Below, in pieces: positions 1-9,166 of a stretch of DNA of 64,000 bases (its first letter is position 1; the number at the start of each line of letters is the position of its first letter). The notes under the pieces were generated by a model. The model was not told the DNA's origin. It made no database searches and saw nothing but the letters and a program-made list of their open reading frames with translations. The DNA is taken from contig JANOJB010000135.1 of assembly GCA_031407985.1 (NCBI GenBank), positions 1 through 64,000 on the forward strand. Reading direction: 5' to 3'. A program made the translations under genes and the position numbers. The DNA comes from FEN-1088 sp031407985 (GTDB lineage: Bacteria; Myxococcota_A; Polyangia; Fen-1088).

Positions 1-1
1 C

Positions 2-1000
2 GGCGATCCGTCGACGCTGCCGCAGTTGACCTTTCTTTTGCCCGCCGTCGCGGTCGCCGGCACGAACGTTGTCCTGGAGGTTCACGGCCGCAACATCACG
101 GCGGGTTGGACGATTGCGTTCGACGGAGCGTCCGTGGCCACGACGATCGGTGCGCTCAGCGACGGAACAGGCGCCACGGCCACCGTAACTCTGGCGTCCT
201 CGATCGCGACAGGACAAGTGCCCGTGTGGCTGGGTTCCGGCACGCAGCGCAGCAACACGCTGTACCTGACGGTAACGCCCGCTGCGGGCGCGCCGACCAT
301 CGTCGACTACACACCCGACAATGCTTTGCCCGGCGCCACCATATCGATCATCGGAACCAACTTTGCCACCGAGTCGGTGACGATTCGCGATCCGCTGGGC
401 CGCGTGATCCCCGTCGTGGCCACCTCAACCACGACCTGGGTCGGCGTCACGCGGGATCGCGTTGACATCGTCATCCCGGCCGATATGCCCAGCGGTGTTC
501 TTACCGCGACGAATTCGCTGGGGTCGTACCGCGGCCGCATTTTCAACGTCGGTCAGAATCTGGCGCGAGCGACGGGCGCGATCGCGACGTCCAGCACTCA
601 ATACAACGCGACCAACTGGTCAACGGTCAGCGGCTGGGACAACAATCTGCAAACCAGTTGGTTCTCCGCCAACGGTGACTGCGCGACCAGCGTGTCGTGC
701 ACCACGATACCGTTCTTCCAGGTGGGGTTTGCGTCCCCACAGGTTGTCGGGCGGATCGCGATGCGGGGAAACCGCGAATACATGTCCGGCTACGACTTTC
801 TGGAAGGCTGGTTCGAGGTGATCGACGCCAACGGTGCGACGCTGTGGAAAGCGGCGTATCTACTTCCCCAGCCCGATCGCGATCTGGATATCGTGTTTCG
901 CGTCCCGATAGCGGGCGCGGCCGCGGTCCGGTTCACCAGCATCGCCGACGAAAGCATCGAGCCGGGCTTTTCGGAGTTGGAGGTCTTCGGGCCCCCTTAG
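2..1000 (+). CDS. TIG/discoidin-type secreted protein, 5' truncated
   Basis: The reading frame is already open at base 2 and shows no convincing start, so the protein begins upstream of the window. The visible part has a beta-rich segment, then an IPT/TIG-like immunoglobulin domain (about residues 88-178 of the visible part, with the typical PxxxxPGxxxxIxGxNF pattern), then a C-terminal discoidin/F5-8-type galactose-binding-like domain that starts NLARATG and ends GFSELEVFG. Such modules bind carbohydrate or other surfaces outside the cell. No catalytic motif is visible. It is likely a surface or secreted adhesin-like protein; the ligand is unknown. Confidence 0.7.
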   Translation, partial: GDPSTLPQLTFLLPAVAVAGTNVVLEVHGRNITAGWTIAFDGASVATTIGALSDGTGATATVTLASSIATGQVPVWLGSGTQRSNTLYLTVTPAAGAPTIVDYTPDNALPGATISIIGTNFATESVTIRDPLGRVIPVVATSTTTWVGVTRDRVDIVIPADMPSGVLTATNSLGSYRGRIFNVGQNLARATGAIATSSTQYNATNWSTVSGWDNNLQTSWFSANGDCATSVSCTTIPFFQVGFASPQVVGRIAMRGNREYMSGYDFLEGWFEVIDANGATLWKAAYLLPQPDRDLDIVFRVPIAGAAAVRFTSIADESIEPGFSELEVFGPP

Positions 1001-1033
1001 TGAGGCGGGCGCTGAGCTTCGAAGGTAGCGCCG

Positions 1034-2026
1034 ATGTCGATGGCCATTCCTGTGACCGCGATCTGGCTGGGGATCGCCTTCGCGGGGCTCCTTGGTTGTT
1101 CGTCGGCAAAGCCCTTCACGCGCGAGGCCGTGGCGGTTGACCTTCAGCGCCTCCACGCGGGGATCTCCTTGCCGCCGGACCTGCCGATCGCGGGCGTTCG
1201 CGATCGATTTGATATTGCCTACGCCCAGCGCGATGGCCGGGACCTGTTGCTGGACCTGTTCACCCCCGTGGTGCCCGGAACGTACCCGGGTGTGATTGTC
1301 GTGCATGGCGGCGCCTGGAAAACCGGGCACCGCGCGATGGAGCGACCGCTGGCACGCCACCTGGCCGCGCGCGGTTTCGTCACTGCGACGGTCGGCTATC
1401 GCCTGGGCCCCCACGGGCGGTTTCCAAACGCGCTGCTCGATGTGAAGGCGGCCGTGGTTTGGTTGCGCGCCCACGCGGCGGAATGCGGCGTGGATGCTGC
1501 ACGCATCGGAGCGATCGGCGGTTCGGCGGGCGGCCAGCTGGTGGCCCTGGCCGGTGCGACGAACGGAAATCCCGCGTTCCAGGATGCGAACGGCTTCAGC
1601 GACGGCGGAGCCGGATTGGCTACAAGCCATTTGGCGGCGGTCGTCGACATTGACGGGCTGGCTGATTTCACCGGCGCGGCCTTGGTCGTCAAGGAAACCC
1701 GATCCCCGGGTGCACCCACGCTGTTCCTGGGCGGGACGTTCGTCGTGCGCGGCGATGCGTGGCGCGCGGCCTCGGCGCTGACCCACGTGGGCCCGGCCAG
1801 CGCGCCGACGCTGTTCATCAACAGCACGGCACCAACGCCGCTGCTTCCGGGACGCATTGAAATGCGGGATCGTCTGCGCTCCTTGGGCATCGATTCAGAA
1901 ATCGTCGTCATGCCGGGAACGCCACACCCGTTCTGGCTGGTCAACCCCTGGTTCGCGCCGACCCTGGACGCGGCGGAGAGATTTCTCCGCAAGCATCTCG
2001 TAAGGGCAACGGCTTCGTCTCCGTGA
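1034..2026 (+). CDS. alpha/beta hydrolase lipoprotein (esterase-like)
   Basis: A 330-residue protein. The N-terminus is a lipoprotein signal with the lipobox ending at Cys22 (LLGC). The body is an alpha/beta hydrolase of the carboxylesterase/BD-FAE type: oxyanion-hole motif HGGAW at 91-95, nucleophile elbow GGSAGG at 162-167 (Ser164), and a candidate catalytic His near 298 (GTPHPF). It probably hydrolyses an ester at the cell envelope; the substrate is not evident. It starts 33 bp after the preceding gene and converges with the SDR gene, the stop codons being one base apart. Confidence 0.8.
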   Translation: MSMAIPVTAIWLGIAFAGLLGCSSAKPFTREAVAVDLQRLHAGISLPPDLPIAGVRDRFDIAYAQRDGRDLLLDLFTPVVPGTYPGVIVVHGGAWKTGHRAMERPLARHLAARGFVTATVGYRLGPHGRFPNALLDVKAAVVWLRAHAAECGVDAARIGAIGGSAGGQLVALAGATNGNPAFQDANGFSDGGAGLATSHLAAVVDIDGLADFTGAALVVKETRSPGAPTLFLGGTFVVRGDAWRAASALTHVGPASAPTLFINSTAPTPLLPGRIEMRDRLRSLGIDSEIVVMPGTPHPFWLVNPWFAPTLDAAERFLRKHLVRATASSP

Positions 2027-2027
2027 G

Positions 2028-2699
2028 CTACCAGGGCAGGCGTTCGCCGTTCGCGTGCCAGAATCCGCCCGACGTCGCCAGCGTCAGTTCGTCGATGCGG
2101 GTCACCAGCAATCGCGCGGACTCCGACGCGTCGATGTTTCCGGAGTTTCCCGTCATGTCGGTCCGAACGTAACCCGGGTGCAAGATCGCCACCGCGATGT
2201 CGCGTGCGTGCAGGTCACGCGCCAGGGACATCCCCATCGCATTCATCGCCGCTTTCGACATCCGGTATCCGTAGGATCCGCCCGAGCTGTTGTCTGCGAT
2301 GGAACCCATGCGGCTGGTGATGAGGGCAATCTTGGATCCCGCGCCGAGCTGTGAAAGCAGTTCGCGCGCCACGCGCAGGGGCGCAATCGCGTTTACCGTG
2401 ATCTGCTCCTGCACCGTCGCGAGATCCAAGCTGCCATCCAGGCCGGCTTCGTCGTGCCGCAAGATTCCGGCATTCAGGATCAAAGTATCTACGTGTCGCC
2501 CGGCCAGCCGACGCCGCAATCCCGCGACCGCCAGATCCGACGTGACTTCGACGTCCGCCAGCACCTCGACCTTCAGGTCGTCGAGGTCCGTCGACGACCG
2601 GCGGCAGACCGCCACGACCTGATCGCCGCGTTTCTTGAACACCCCGCACAACGCCAACCCAATTCCGCGATTCGCACCCGTGATGACGATGGTTGCCAT
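2028..2699 (-). CDS. SDR family NAD(P)-dependent oxidoreductase
   Basis: A 223-residue classical short-chain dehydrogenase. The cofactor motif TGANRGIG is at residues 7-14, NAG at 76-78, and the YxxxK catalytic pair is Tyr145/Lys149 with a Ser near 129. The ATG at 2699 was chosen over an upstream in-frame ATG because the Rossmann fold begins immediately after it, as usual in the family. The layout resembles C-factor/sniffer-like SDRs. Substrate unknown. It converges with the esterase gene. Confidence 0.85.
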   Translation of the reverse strand: MATIVITGANRGIGLALCGVFKKRGDQVVAVCRRSSTDLDDLKVEVLADVEVTSDLAVAGLRRRLAGRHVDTLILNAGILRHDEAGLDGSLDLATVQEQITVNAIAPLRVARELLSQLGAGSKIALITSRMGSIADNSSGGSYGYRMSKAAMNAMGMSLARDLHARDIAVAILHPGYVRTDMTGNSGNIDASESARLLVTRIDELTLATSGGFWHANGERLPW

Positions 2700-3013
2700 G
2701 GGCGGAATCTGACACGGAATGCCGTCGGAGTGAATTCGGTCAGCAACACGGGTTGAGAGGCGAACAGATTGCACGAATGTCGTCGCCGTTGCAGCTGTAG
2801 CATCGCCGTGTGATGCGCTAGCGGCTGGCGCGCCATGCTTGGCGGGCTTCGCGCACGGTCCTGTTCACGTCGCGAACGGTTCGTCGAGGGTCGTGGCGCG
2901 CGGTCTTGCGACGAAGGTCCTCGGTCAACAGGCGCAGCTCCATCTGCGGCGTAGGCCGCGTCCTTGACCCGCGTTAGACGACTTCGTGGGGTCACGGCGC
3001 TAAGCTCCGACCA
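2700..3013. other. intergenic region between divergent genes
   Basis: A 314-bp stretch between the divergently transcribed SDR and the second hydrolase. It must hold both promoters, but no clear -35/-10 pair stands out. A 41-codon open frame on the minus strand (2818-2943) encodes a very basic peptide without a recognisable ribosome-binding site; it is discussed as a finding and is not called a gene. Confidence 0.4.
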
Positions 3014-3994
3014 ATGAATCACTTGCCTCGGGACGCGCGTTGCTTCGCCGGTGCTCTTGTCTTGCTCTCCTTGCCGTGCGCTTCCGCCCAGGCCGCCCGC
3101 CCGTTGGTGGATCGACAGGAGATCCTGCTTTGGCCCGCAACGCCCCCAGGATCGGATGGGGTCAAACTGGAAGAGAAAACCCAGGAACGCAGCAAAGATC
3201 CCGCGAACCCCGACCGCGCGGTCACCGGTGTAACCAAACCCAGTCTCACGGCGTTCGTACCGGCGCGGCCGAATGGCGCCGCGCTGATCGTTGCGTCCGG
3301 TGGCGGATACGAACGCCAGGTGATCGACAAGGAAGGGATGGAAGTCGCGCGCGCGTTCGTGCCCAGGGGGGTGACCGTGTTCCTGTTGAAATACCGCCTG
3401 CCGGCGGAGGGCCACGAAAACGGACGCGACGTCCCTCTGCAGGACGCTCAACGCTCGGTGCGCCTCGTACGCGCGAACGCCGCCAAGTGGGGGATCGATC
3501 CCGCCCGCATCGGCGTCATGGGATTTTCTGCCGGAGGGCATCTGGCGGCGTATGTCGGCGCGCGCTTCATGACCAAGGTCTACGATCCCACCGACGAGAT
3601 CGATCGCATGACCAGTCCGCGCCCCGACTACGTGATCTTGCTGTACGCGGTCGTCAGCATGGACGACGGCGTCACCCACGCTGGGTCGAAGCGGGCGCTG
3701 ATCGGGCCAACGCCCAGCAAAGCCGCCGTCGCCGCGTATTCAGCCGATTTGCACGTCGGCGTGCAGACGCCGCGGACGTTGTTGGTGCTGGCCGACGACG
3801 ACACGGCGGTACCGCCCGAGAACAGCATCCGGTACTACCAGGCTTTGAAGCGCGCTGGCGTCCCGGCCGAAATGCACGTCTTCGCGCGTGGCGGGCACGG
3901 ATTCGGAATCAAGAAGGCGGCCGGATTGCCCGTCGGGGATTGGCCGAAGCTGGCGTTGGATTGGATGGCGACCGGCGGGCTGATGGGCAAGTAG
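3014..3994 (+). CDS. exported alpha/beta hydrolase (acetylesterase-like)
   Basis: 326 residues with an N-terminal signal peptide (hydrophobic core about 11-25, cleavage probably after AQA). The catalytic frame is an alpha/beta hydrolase: nucleophile elbow GFSAGGHLA at 170-178 (Ser172), an acid in the DDD of 261-263, and His295 in GGHGFG. The spacing and the N-terminal LWP...PG motif resemble the acetylxylan-esterase/BD-FAE group of secreted esterases, so deacetylation of a sugar ester is a reasonable guess. The ATG at 3014 directly precedes the signal peptide. Confidence 0.8.
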   Translation: MNHLPRDARCFAGALVLLSLPCASAQAARPLVDRQEILLWPATPPGSDGVKLEEKTQERSKDPANPDRAVTGVTKPSLTAFVPARPNGAALIVASGGGYERQVIDKEGMEVARAFVPRGVTVFLLKYRLPAEGHENGRDVPLQDAQRSVRLVRANAAKWGIDPARIGVMGFSAGGHLAAYVGARFMTKVYDPTDEIDRMTSPRPDYVILLYAVVSMDDGVTHAGSKRALIGPTPSKAAVAAYSADLHVGVQTPRTLLVLADDDTAVPPENSIRYYQALKRAGVPAEMHVFARGGHGFGIKKAAGLPVGDWPKLALDWMATGGLMGK

Positions 3995-4013
3995 ATCGCG
4001 TCGGATTTCGCGG

Positions 4014-4838
4014 TCAGATCGCGAAGGGATCGACCCAGGCTGTTTTTGCCGAAATCTTGGAAACGGATTTCGTCGCGTGCGTTGCCGCGCCCGTCGTTGG
4101 GCCTTTCGCGGCGAATGGGTCGACCCATCTGTCGACCGATTTGTCGACGGATTTTGGAGTCGGGGCGTGCTTCGTGGCCCGCGACACGACGGGCGTGTGT
4201 ACGGTTGAACGTGCATGACGCGCGCGTCGCGGTCGTTCGTGCGTTGCCGCCGACCGCCTCACCAACGTCGTCGCGGGCCGCGTATCCAAGGAAGGCGTCC
4301 CCGTGGGTGACACCAACGTGGACGGTGCGACGATGGGCACGGCCTGCGTGGGTCGCGGTTTGGTCGTCGCCGCGGTCACGACAGTCGTTGCGGCCGTGCT
4401 CGCGGCACTGGTCGCACTGTCCGATCCTGGGGCGTCCACCGTCGTGGGTTGGCCTGATCTTCGCATCACAGCCTGTGCGGACAACGTTATGGTTGCTCCC
4501 AGGACCAGGGCAATCGCCACCAGCCACACCGGCACCGCGCGCCGATGTGGAGCTTGGAATGGACGGGCGATCTCCGGCAGGACGTCGGTAATCCGGGCGG
4601 TGTCGGCCCGCGAAATGCTGACCGGCGGGGACAACACCACATTCTCTTCCGCCGCGAACCCATTCCCGTCGGTCACGGGGATTGCGCTGGGCGCCGACGG
4701 AGTCTGGAAATCCTGTGTGGGATGGCGCCCAGGAATCATGCGAAACGAATTCCTGCCCAGGAACACGGCGGTACCTTCCGTCATCCGCCGCCCGTCGCCC
4801 GTCCGCCCCCTGGTCGCCCTCTGATTGTCTGTGTTCAT
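4014..4838 (-). CDS. single-pass membrane protein, low-complexity C-terminus
   Basis: 274 residues from the ATG at 4838; not recognised as a known family. The N-terminal half is polar and probably disordered, followed by one transmembrane helix (around AVPVWLVAIALVLG) and an Ala/Thr/Arg-rich tail. The tail carries two copies of the motif WVDPFA, the second at the very C-terminus. Such a layout (cytoplasmic part, one helix, disordered tail ending in a short NPF/DPF-type motif) is seen downstream of kinase domains in myxobacterial Ser/Thr kinases, but no kinase domain is present here. The ORF is long and has the expected GC-rich third positions. Confidence 0.5.
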   Translation of the reverse strand: MNTDNQRATRGRTGDGRRMTEGTAVFLGRNSFRMIPGRHPTQDFQTPSAPSAIPVTDGNGFAAEENVVLSPPVSISRADTARITDVLPEIARPFQAPHRRAVPVWLVAIALVLGATITLSAQAVMRRSGQPTTVDAPGSDSATSAASTAATTVVTAATTKPRPTQAVPIVAPSTLVSPTGTPSLDTRPATTLVRRSAATHERPRRARHARSTVHTPVVSRATKHAPTPKSVDKSVDRWVDPFAAKGPTTGAATHATKSVSKISAKTAWVDPFAI

Positions 4839-5276
4839 GATAGTCCGTGGTGGAATCGTACGACGTTCTCTGTTACCGGCCTGTTTCTTGTTGGTGCGAT
4901 TTTGGTAAACGATCTGTTCGCTCGGCGGCTCTGCTGGATCGTCCTTGGGCTTCCTTGGGCTTCCTTGGGTGTGTGTCGGTGTGCTCGACGGGATGCGCCA
5001 GCGTGGTGCGTCCGTTTGACGCGAATTCGTGAAGGAGTTCGGCTGACGCATCGTTGGATTGGCCTTGCGTACCGGTCCGGATTCGGTTGATGCGCGCCGA
5101 GACTTGAGACCGGCCGCCGCTTCCTGGGGAATGGGGGTTCCGCCTGGTCGCTTCGATCGCCACCGGCCCCGCGCGACGACCCCGACAGCTTCAATCCCGA
5201 TTCTCCGACCACGCTGCGGGATCGGTACTTCCCGGAGGAGATCGTGGAAGGCGAGGCGCTGAGATTTTCGCTTGTG
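4839..5276. other. intergenic region with short repeat and possible gene relic
   Basis: 438 bp without a gene I can call. Around 4945-4975 there is a short tandem repeat of the unit cttgggcttc. From about 5170 to 5280 the plus strand reads as acidic, GC3-rich protein-like sequence (including LRDRYFPEEIVEGEALRFS) without a start; it may be the remains of a lost gene. Confidence 0.35.
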
Positions 5277-6407
5277 TCACCAGGCCAAGCGCAGGCCGGA
5301 GACAATGCCATCGGTGACGCCATCGGCGACCCACCAACGGGTGTAGCCGACGCGCGTAGACCAGCGGGGCAGCCCGCGCCCCACGGCCGACAGCGGGAAG
5401 GGTGAGGCGGCGAGGCGCCTGGCCCCGATGACCAGCTCCAGCCCCGCCTCGGCGGCGAGGACACCGAAGACGCTCGGAAGTGTCATGTTGTCGACCGCCT
5501 CCTGGCTCTGAGTCTCGACCAGCAGCAGCGCAGTGGCTCCCCCATAGGCGGCTATCTGGCGCGGGTTCTGCGGAGTCCCCCAGTTCAGAAGCGGTGCGGT
5601 CATCCGTGTGCCGAGGCCCGAGCCGGCGAACGACGAGGTGGAGGTGGGCAGCGTCTGTACCAGCACGGAGGAGTTCAGTCCGACCTCCCAGAGCATCGGC
5701 CCCAAACGCGAAAGCCGGGAGAACTGCGTCGATACCACGGTAGCGCGCAGGTGGTCTCTGAGCAGCGAGCTGTTGTCGAGACCCACCGTCCACCCACCAT
5801 CGATGGGCTCCACTTTCCAGCGCTGCCGTCCATGTCCCGGGTCAGCCAGTGTCAGGTCCCAAGGAGGACCGCCGACGCCGGGCATCCTGACCGTGATCCG
5901 TCGCGGAAGATCGCTGTCGGGGAAGCGGTATCCACGGAAGAGCACCCAGTAGGATCCCGTCTGTCCGGGCGCGATCGCCATCGGCCCCCGCGGTGACGGT
6001 TCGGTCGGCACGTCGCCGGGAAATGTCCCTTCCCCTAGTCCCGCTGGCAACAGCGACAACGTATCGGCGGGACGGCGCGAGTCTATCTCCATGAGACAGG
6101 AGAGCCCCCCCACGCTCAGGCTGTAGGGCTCTGTCCCATGGTTGGTCAATGTCAGCTCTACGACCAGGCCGCTTTCGTCGCCGATGCCGCCGGCCAGGAT
6201 GTCGTCGGTCAGAAAGACCCGCTCCGCTTTCACGCGCAGCGCGCCGGCGAACGCCGTGGCGGGCTCGCGGAGGCGTAGGGGGACGAACGATGTCCCGCAG
6301 CCCGGCGCGGCGAGGCTGGCCACGGTGAGCAGCAGCCTGATGAGGGCCGACGGCCCGCACGCAGCGCGCGACCGTCGTTCGGGGAGAATCACGATAAGGG
6401 AAGTCAC
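5277..6407 (-). CDS. hypothetical lipoprotein
   Basis: 376 residues starting at a GTG. The N-terminus is basic, then hydrophobic, with a lipobox ending in Cys (LAAPGC, about residues 32-37). The N-terminal half looks like an immunoglobulin-type beta domain (VVELTLTNHGTEPYSLSV), as in proteins that define differences in inter-domain accessory folds; the rest is beta-rich with no motif I recognise. Likely anchored in the outer membrane. Start uncertain: no ATG is available in the N-terminal region. Confidence 0.6.
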   Translation of the reverse strand: MTSLIVILPERRSRAACGPSALIRLLLTVASLAAPGCGTSFVPLRLREPATAFAGALRVKAERVFLTDDILAGGIGDESGLVVELTLTNHGTEPYSLSVGGLSCLMEIDSRRPADTLSLLPAGLGEGTFPGDVPTEPSPRGPMAIAPGQTGSYWVLFRGYRFPDSDLPRRITVRMPGVGGPPWDLTLADPGHGRQRWKVEPIDGGWTVGLDNSSLLRDHLRATVVSTQFSRLSRLGPMLWEVGLNSSVLVQTLPTSTSSFAGSGLGTRMTAPLLNWGTPQNPRQIAAYGGATALLLVETQSQEAVDNMTLPSVFGVLAAEAGLELVIGARRLAASPFPLSAVGRGLPRWSTRVGYTRWWVADGVTDGIVSGLRLAW

Positions 6408-6530
6408 GGCGAAGGGTGCACCGTTGACAAGTTAAGGCTTCCCAAGGCTTGCTGGCACTCAAATATTGAGTACCTCTCACAGCCTGAACGCCAGCGTCAC
6501 CCAGAGCCCGAACTCAGCGTCCTTCGGCGG

Positions 6531-6610
6531 GAGTAGACAGACTATCTATATATGATATCGGCGTTTTTTGGGGGTGGGGCGAAGCTGTTCGGGTAGGCCG
6601 AAGTCACTCG
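6531..6610 (+). repeat. direct repeat, copy 1 (about 80 bp)
   Basis: This block matches the one at 9393-9468 in the same orientation. Both start gagtagacagactatctata and end gttcgggtaggccgaagtcactcg, with small indels and substitutions between. Copy 1 lies 58 bp upstream of the OmpA-type gene, so it is in its promoter/leader region. Together the copies flank a 2.8-kb segment holding three envelope genes. Confidence 0.8.
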
Positions 6611-6667
6611 GCGCGAGGGGGACTGGTCGCGTATCCTGCCTAGACACAACGAAGGGAGAACGTCACG

Positions 6668-7561
6668 ATGACACGATCAATCCGGGTTCTGATCACGATG
6701 CTGTCGCTCGGCGCCATAACGGGTGGTGGTGGCGGTTGCGGTATCGACGAAACGGTTCACAACGCGGCGTTGAAGGATCGCGACGAACAGAAGAGAAAGC
6801 TGACGGATACGGAGGGCAAGCTGGCCGAGGAGAGCGCGGCCCACCGCAAGGCCATCGACGCGCGCGACGCCCGCATCCTCGCGCTCGAGAACAAGCTGAA
6901 GTCGCTGGGCCAGGATGTGTCGCGCCTGGAAACCGAACGGGTGGGCCTGGGCGGCGAGCTCGATCAGGCCAACAAGCGCATGGAGGAGCTGCGGAAAGCG
7001 CAGGCGCAGGCGGAGGCGCGGGCGGCGCAGTTTCGTAAGCTGGTGACGCAGTTCAAGGCGCTCACCGACGCGGGCAAGCTGCAGGTCGAGATCCGCGAGA
7101 ACCGCATGATCGTGCGCCTGGGTGACAAGATCCTCTTCGATCCCGGCAAGACCGAGCTGAAGCCCGAAGGCAAGGACGCCCTAAAGCAGGTGACGGTCGT
7201 GCTGAAGGACCTGCCCAACCGCAACTACCAGGTGGCCGGCCATACCGACAACATCCCCATCAAGTCGAAGCGGTTCCGCTCGAACTGGGATCTGTCGACG
7301 GCGCGCGCGGTCGAGGTGGTGGACTTCATGATCGCGAGCGGCCTCGATCCCAAGCGTGTGTCGGCGGCGGGCTACGCCGAGCAGTCGCCGGTGGCGGCGA
7401 ACGACACCCCCGATAACAAGGCGAAGAACCGGCGCATCGAAATCACCTTGGTCCCCAACCTCGACGACCTACCCCCCATCGACGAGGCCCTGAAGGCCGA
7501 CACCAAGGAGCAAGCGGCGGCCCCGCCCACGCCGGCCGCGCCAACGGAGAAGAAGGAGTAG
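6668..7561 (+). CDS. OmpA-family lipoprotein with coiled coil
   Basis: 297 residues. The lipoprotein signal ends at Cys24 after a run of glycines. A long charged coiled coil follows (about 30-130), then an OmpA/MotB-type peptidoglycan-binding domain (about 140-258) with the hallmarks FDPGKTELKPEG, GHTDN and a conserved NRRIEI end. The tail is Ala/Pro/Glu/Lys-rich. It is expected to be anchored in the outer membrane and to reach the cell wall through the coiled coil. A good ribosome-binding site (aagggagaa) precedes the ATG. The direct repeat 6531-6610 lies just upstream. Confidence 0.88.
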   Translation: MTRSIRVLITMLSLGAITGGGGGCGIDETVHNAALKDRDEQKRKLTDTEGKLAEESAAHRKAIDARDARILALENKLKSLGQDVSRLETERVGLGGELDQANKRMEELRKAQAQAEARAAQFRKLVTQFKALTDAGKLQVEIRENRMIVRLGDKILFDPGKTELKPEGKDALKQVTVVLKDLPNRNYQVAGHTDNIPIKSKRFRSNWDLSTARAVEVVDFMIASGLDPKRVSAAGYAEQSPVAANDTPDNKAKNRRIEITLVPNLDDLPPIDEALKADTKEQAAAPPTPAAPTEKKE

Positions 7562-7615
7562 CTCCGGGCGCCGCGCCCCGCGTGCTCGCTTCAGCAGGAC
7601 CCGAAGGGCGTCGGA

Positions 7616-8239
7616 GTGCGCTTTACTCCAGATGTGAACGCCATTCGTTTCGATCGATCTGCTCGACGCCTGATTTGGACCGCGATGCTGGTGCTGGTCG
7701 CATCGTGTGGCCACGCCACCAGCACGGGCGTGGAACCTCCCCAAGCAGCGGAAGCGGCCGTGCCGCGGGTTTCCGATCTCGACGCCGCGACGCAATTCCT
7801 GGCCGGCATCCCCCGCTGTCCGTCGATGTTCGCCGCCATGTCGCCGCACGAGGCGCGCGACCAACCGGAGGGAACCAAGGTCACCGTCCGCGGTATGCTG
7901 GTCCACAACCCCAAGTGGGATTGCCCGGGGAAGGCGTGCGCCGGCAAGACCGCCAACGGTTGTCGCGGCCCGGCCGTGTGCTGCAACGCTTGTCGAACGC
8001 GCTGGTTCGTCGTCGACGCGGCCGATGTCGCCCGGCCCTACATGAGCCGCGCACGTCTGTACTTGCGCGAGACCGGCCAACCGGACCTCCTGGGCCTCCA
8101 CGCCCAAGACCGCGATGTCGCCAAGGTCAACGCCGCCACCCCACCGAAGGCCGTCGTCGTTACCGGCACCTTTCAGGGCGCGGCGGACGAGGGCGGCGGC
8201 AGTCAATTGATCGAGGATGTGCGCCTGTGCGCGCCGTGA
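7616..8239 (+). CDS. cysteine-rich lipoprotein, OB-fold-like
   Basis: 207 residues from a GTG at 7616; an internal ATG at 7685 also gives a signal but would remove the basic n-region (RSARR). The lipobox is LVASC. The mature part has a Cys cluster with several C-x2-4-C pairs around residues 102-122, then beta strands reading like an OB fold (VTVRGMLVH ... WFVVDAADV ... VVVTGTF). Not assigned to a named family. It follows the OmpA-type gene by 54 bp on the same strand and may be co-transcribed with it. Confidence 0.6.
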   Translation: MRFTPDVNAIRFDRSARRLIWTAMLVLVASCGHATSTGVEPPQAAEAAVPRVSDLDAATQFLAGIPRCPSMFAAMSPHEARDQPEGTKVTVRGMLVHNPKWDCPGKACAGKTANGCRGPAVCCNACRTRWFVVDAADVARPYMSRARLYLRETGQPDLLGLHAQDRDVAKVNAATPPKAVVVTGTFQGAADEGGGSQLIEDVRLCAP

Positions 8240-8273
8240 GCGCCTTGCCGTGAGCGCCTTGCCCTGAGCGGGA

Positions 8274-9146
8274 CTAGATTCTCACGTGCATCAGGAGGCT
8301 CAGCGATCGGACATCGGTGCGAGAGATCCCCATGGGCTGGTTGCCGAGGAGATTGTCGAAGCTGAACCGTAGGCCGAGGTCCAACGCCGTCGTGATGTTG
8401 CCGATGAACCCGACACCGAGAGGAACCCGGTAGGTGTCCCCCAAGTCCGCCAGGTGGCCAGAGACTCCGGTCAGCACCTTGAGGGAGAGACGTTCACCCG
8501 CCTGGAACTGAAGTTCGGCCGGGAAAAACAACATGTCCTCGTTGGAAATGGGATTGGCGGCGGTGGGGTCGCGGTGGTTCAGCGCGACGCCGACCTGCGG
8601 ATTGAAAAAGATCGCGACGACATCGGTCAGGTGCAGTTTTCCGGCCGCCCCGATCGTCCACATCACCCAGGTCGGATCCGCGATCGTCAACAGATACAAC
8701 GACGAGTGGATCGAGAAATGAAAGTCGCCGAACGCCAACCCGTACATCAAATCGAGGCCGACGTTGTCGTAGACGTGAGGACAACGTCCGGTCCCGGTGC
8801 CGGTCAAACAAAGGCCAGCCCCCGGCAGCGTTTGCCATCCCATCGGAAGGTTGTGCAGAAGTCCGATCTGCAGACTATCGGAGATGGCGTAGAAAAGATC
8901 GGGGGCCAGCGACGTCGGTTTACCGAAGGTGGCCTTGCTGGCGTTGACGTGCAGTAGAGCGCGGGCGTGAAACATGCCGGCCGGCGCCTGAACGCCGCGC
9001 TTGACGGCCCGTTGGCCAGATGGGGCGTGGCTGACGGGGGGAACATCTCCTCCGCCGCCCACCACGTCGGCAAAGGCAGCGCGCTCCATCAACAATAAAG
9101 CCACCACCACTAGACTGCCTGCTACATGAACGCGGAATGATCGCAT
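8274..9146 (-). CDS. outer-membrane beta-barrel protein
   Basis: 290 residues from the ATG at 9146, which has a strong ribosome-binding site (aaggaga) seven bases upstream; a longer in-frame version lacks one. A signal peptide (VAGSLVVVALLL ... FADV) is followed by alternating amphipathic strands with many aromatic ends and the closing strand ending in HVRI, typical of an outer-membrane barrel. No closer family recognised. The leader region upstream contains two perfect stem-loops (9167-9202 and 9213-9236). It converges with the preceding lipoprotein gene. Confidence 0.7.
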   Translation of the reverse strand: MRSFRVHVAGSLVVVALLLMERAAFADVVGGGGDVPPVSHAPSGQRAVKRGVQAPAGMFHARALLHVNASKATFGKPTSLAPDLFYAISDSLQIGLLHNLPMGWQTLPGAGLCLTGTGTGRCPHVYDNVGLDLMYGLAFGDFHFSIHSSLYLLTIADPTWVMWTIGAAGKLHLTDVVAIFFNPQVGVALNHRDPTAANPISNEDMLFFPAELQFQAGERLSLKVLTGVSGHLADLGDTYRVPLGVGFIGNITTALDLGLRFSFDNLLGNQPMGISRTDVRSLSLLMHVRI

Positions 9147-9166
9147 TGGGTCTCCTTGTTTTCTAC

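Noticed and set aside
4303..4824. Plus-strand open frame opposite the membrane protein gene
   Set aside because: It has no recognisable domain, lies antisense to a gene with a clear membrane helix and tail motifs, and is a by-product of high GC content.
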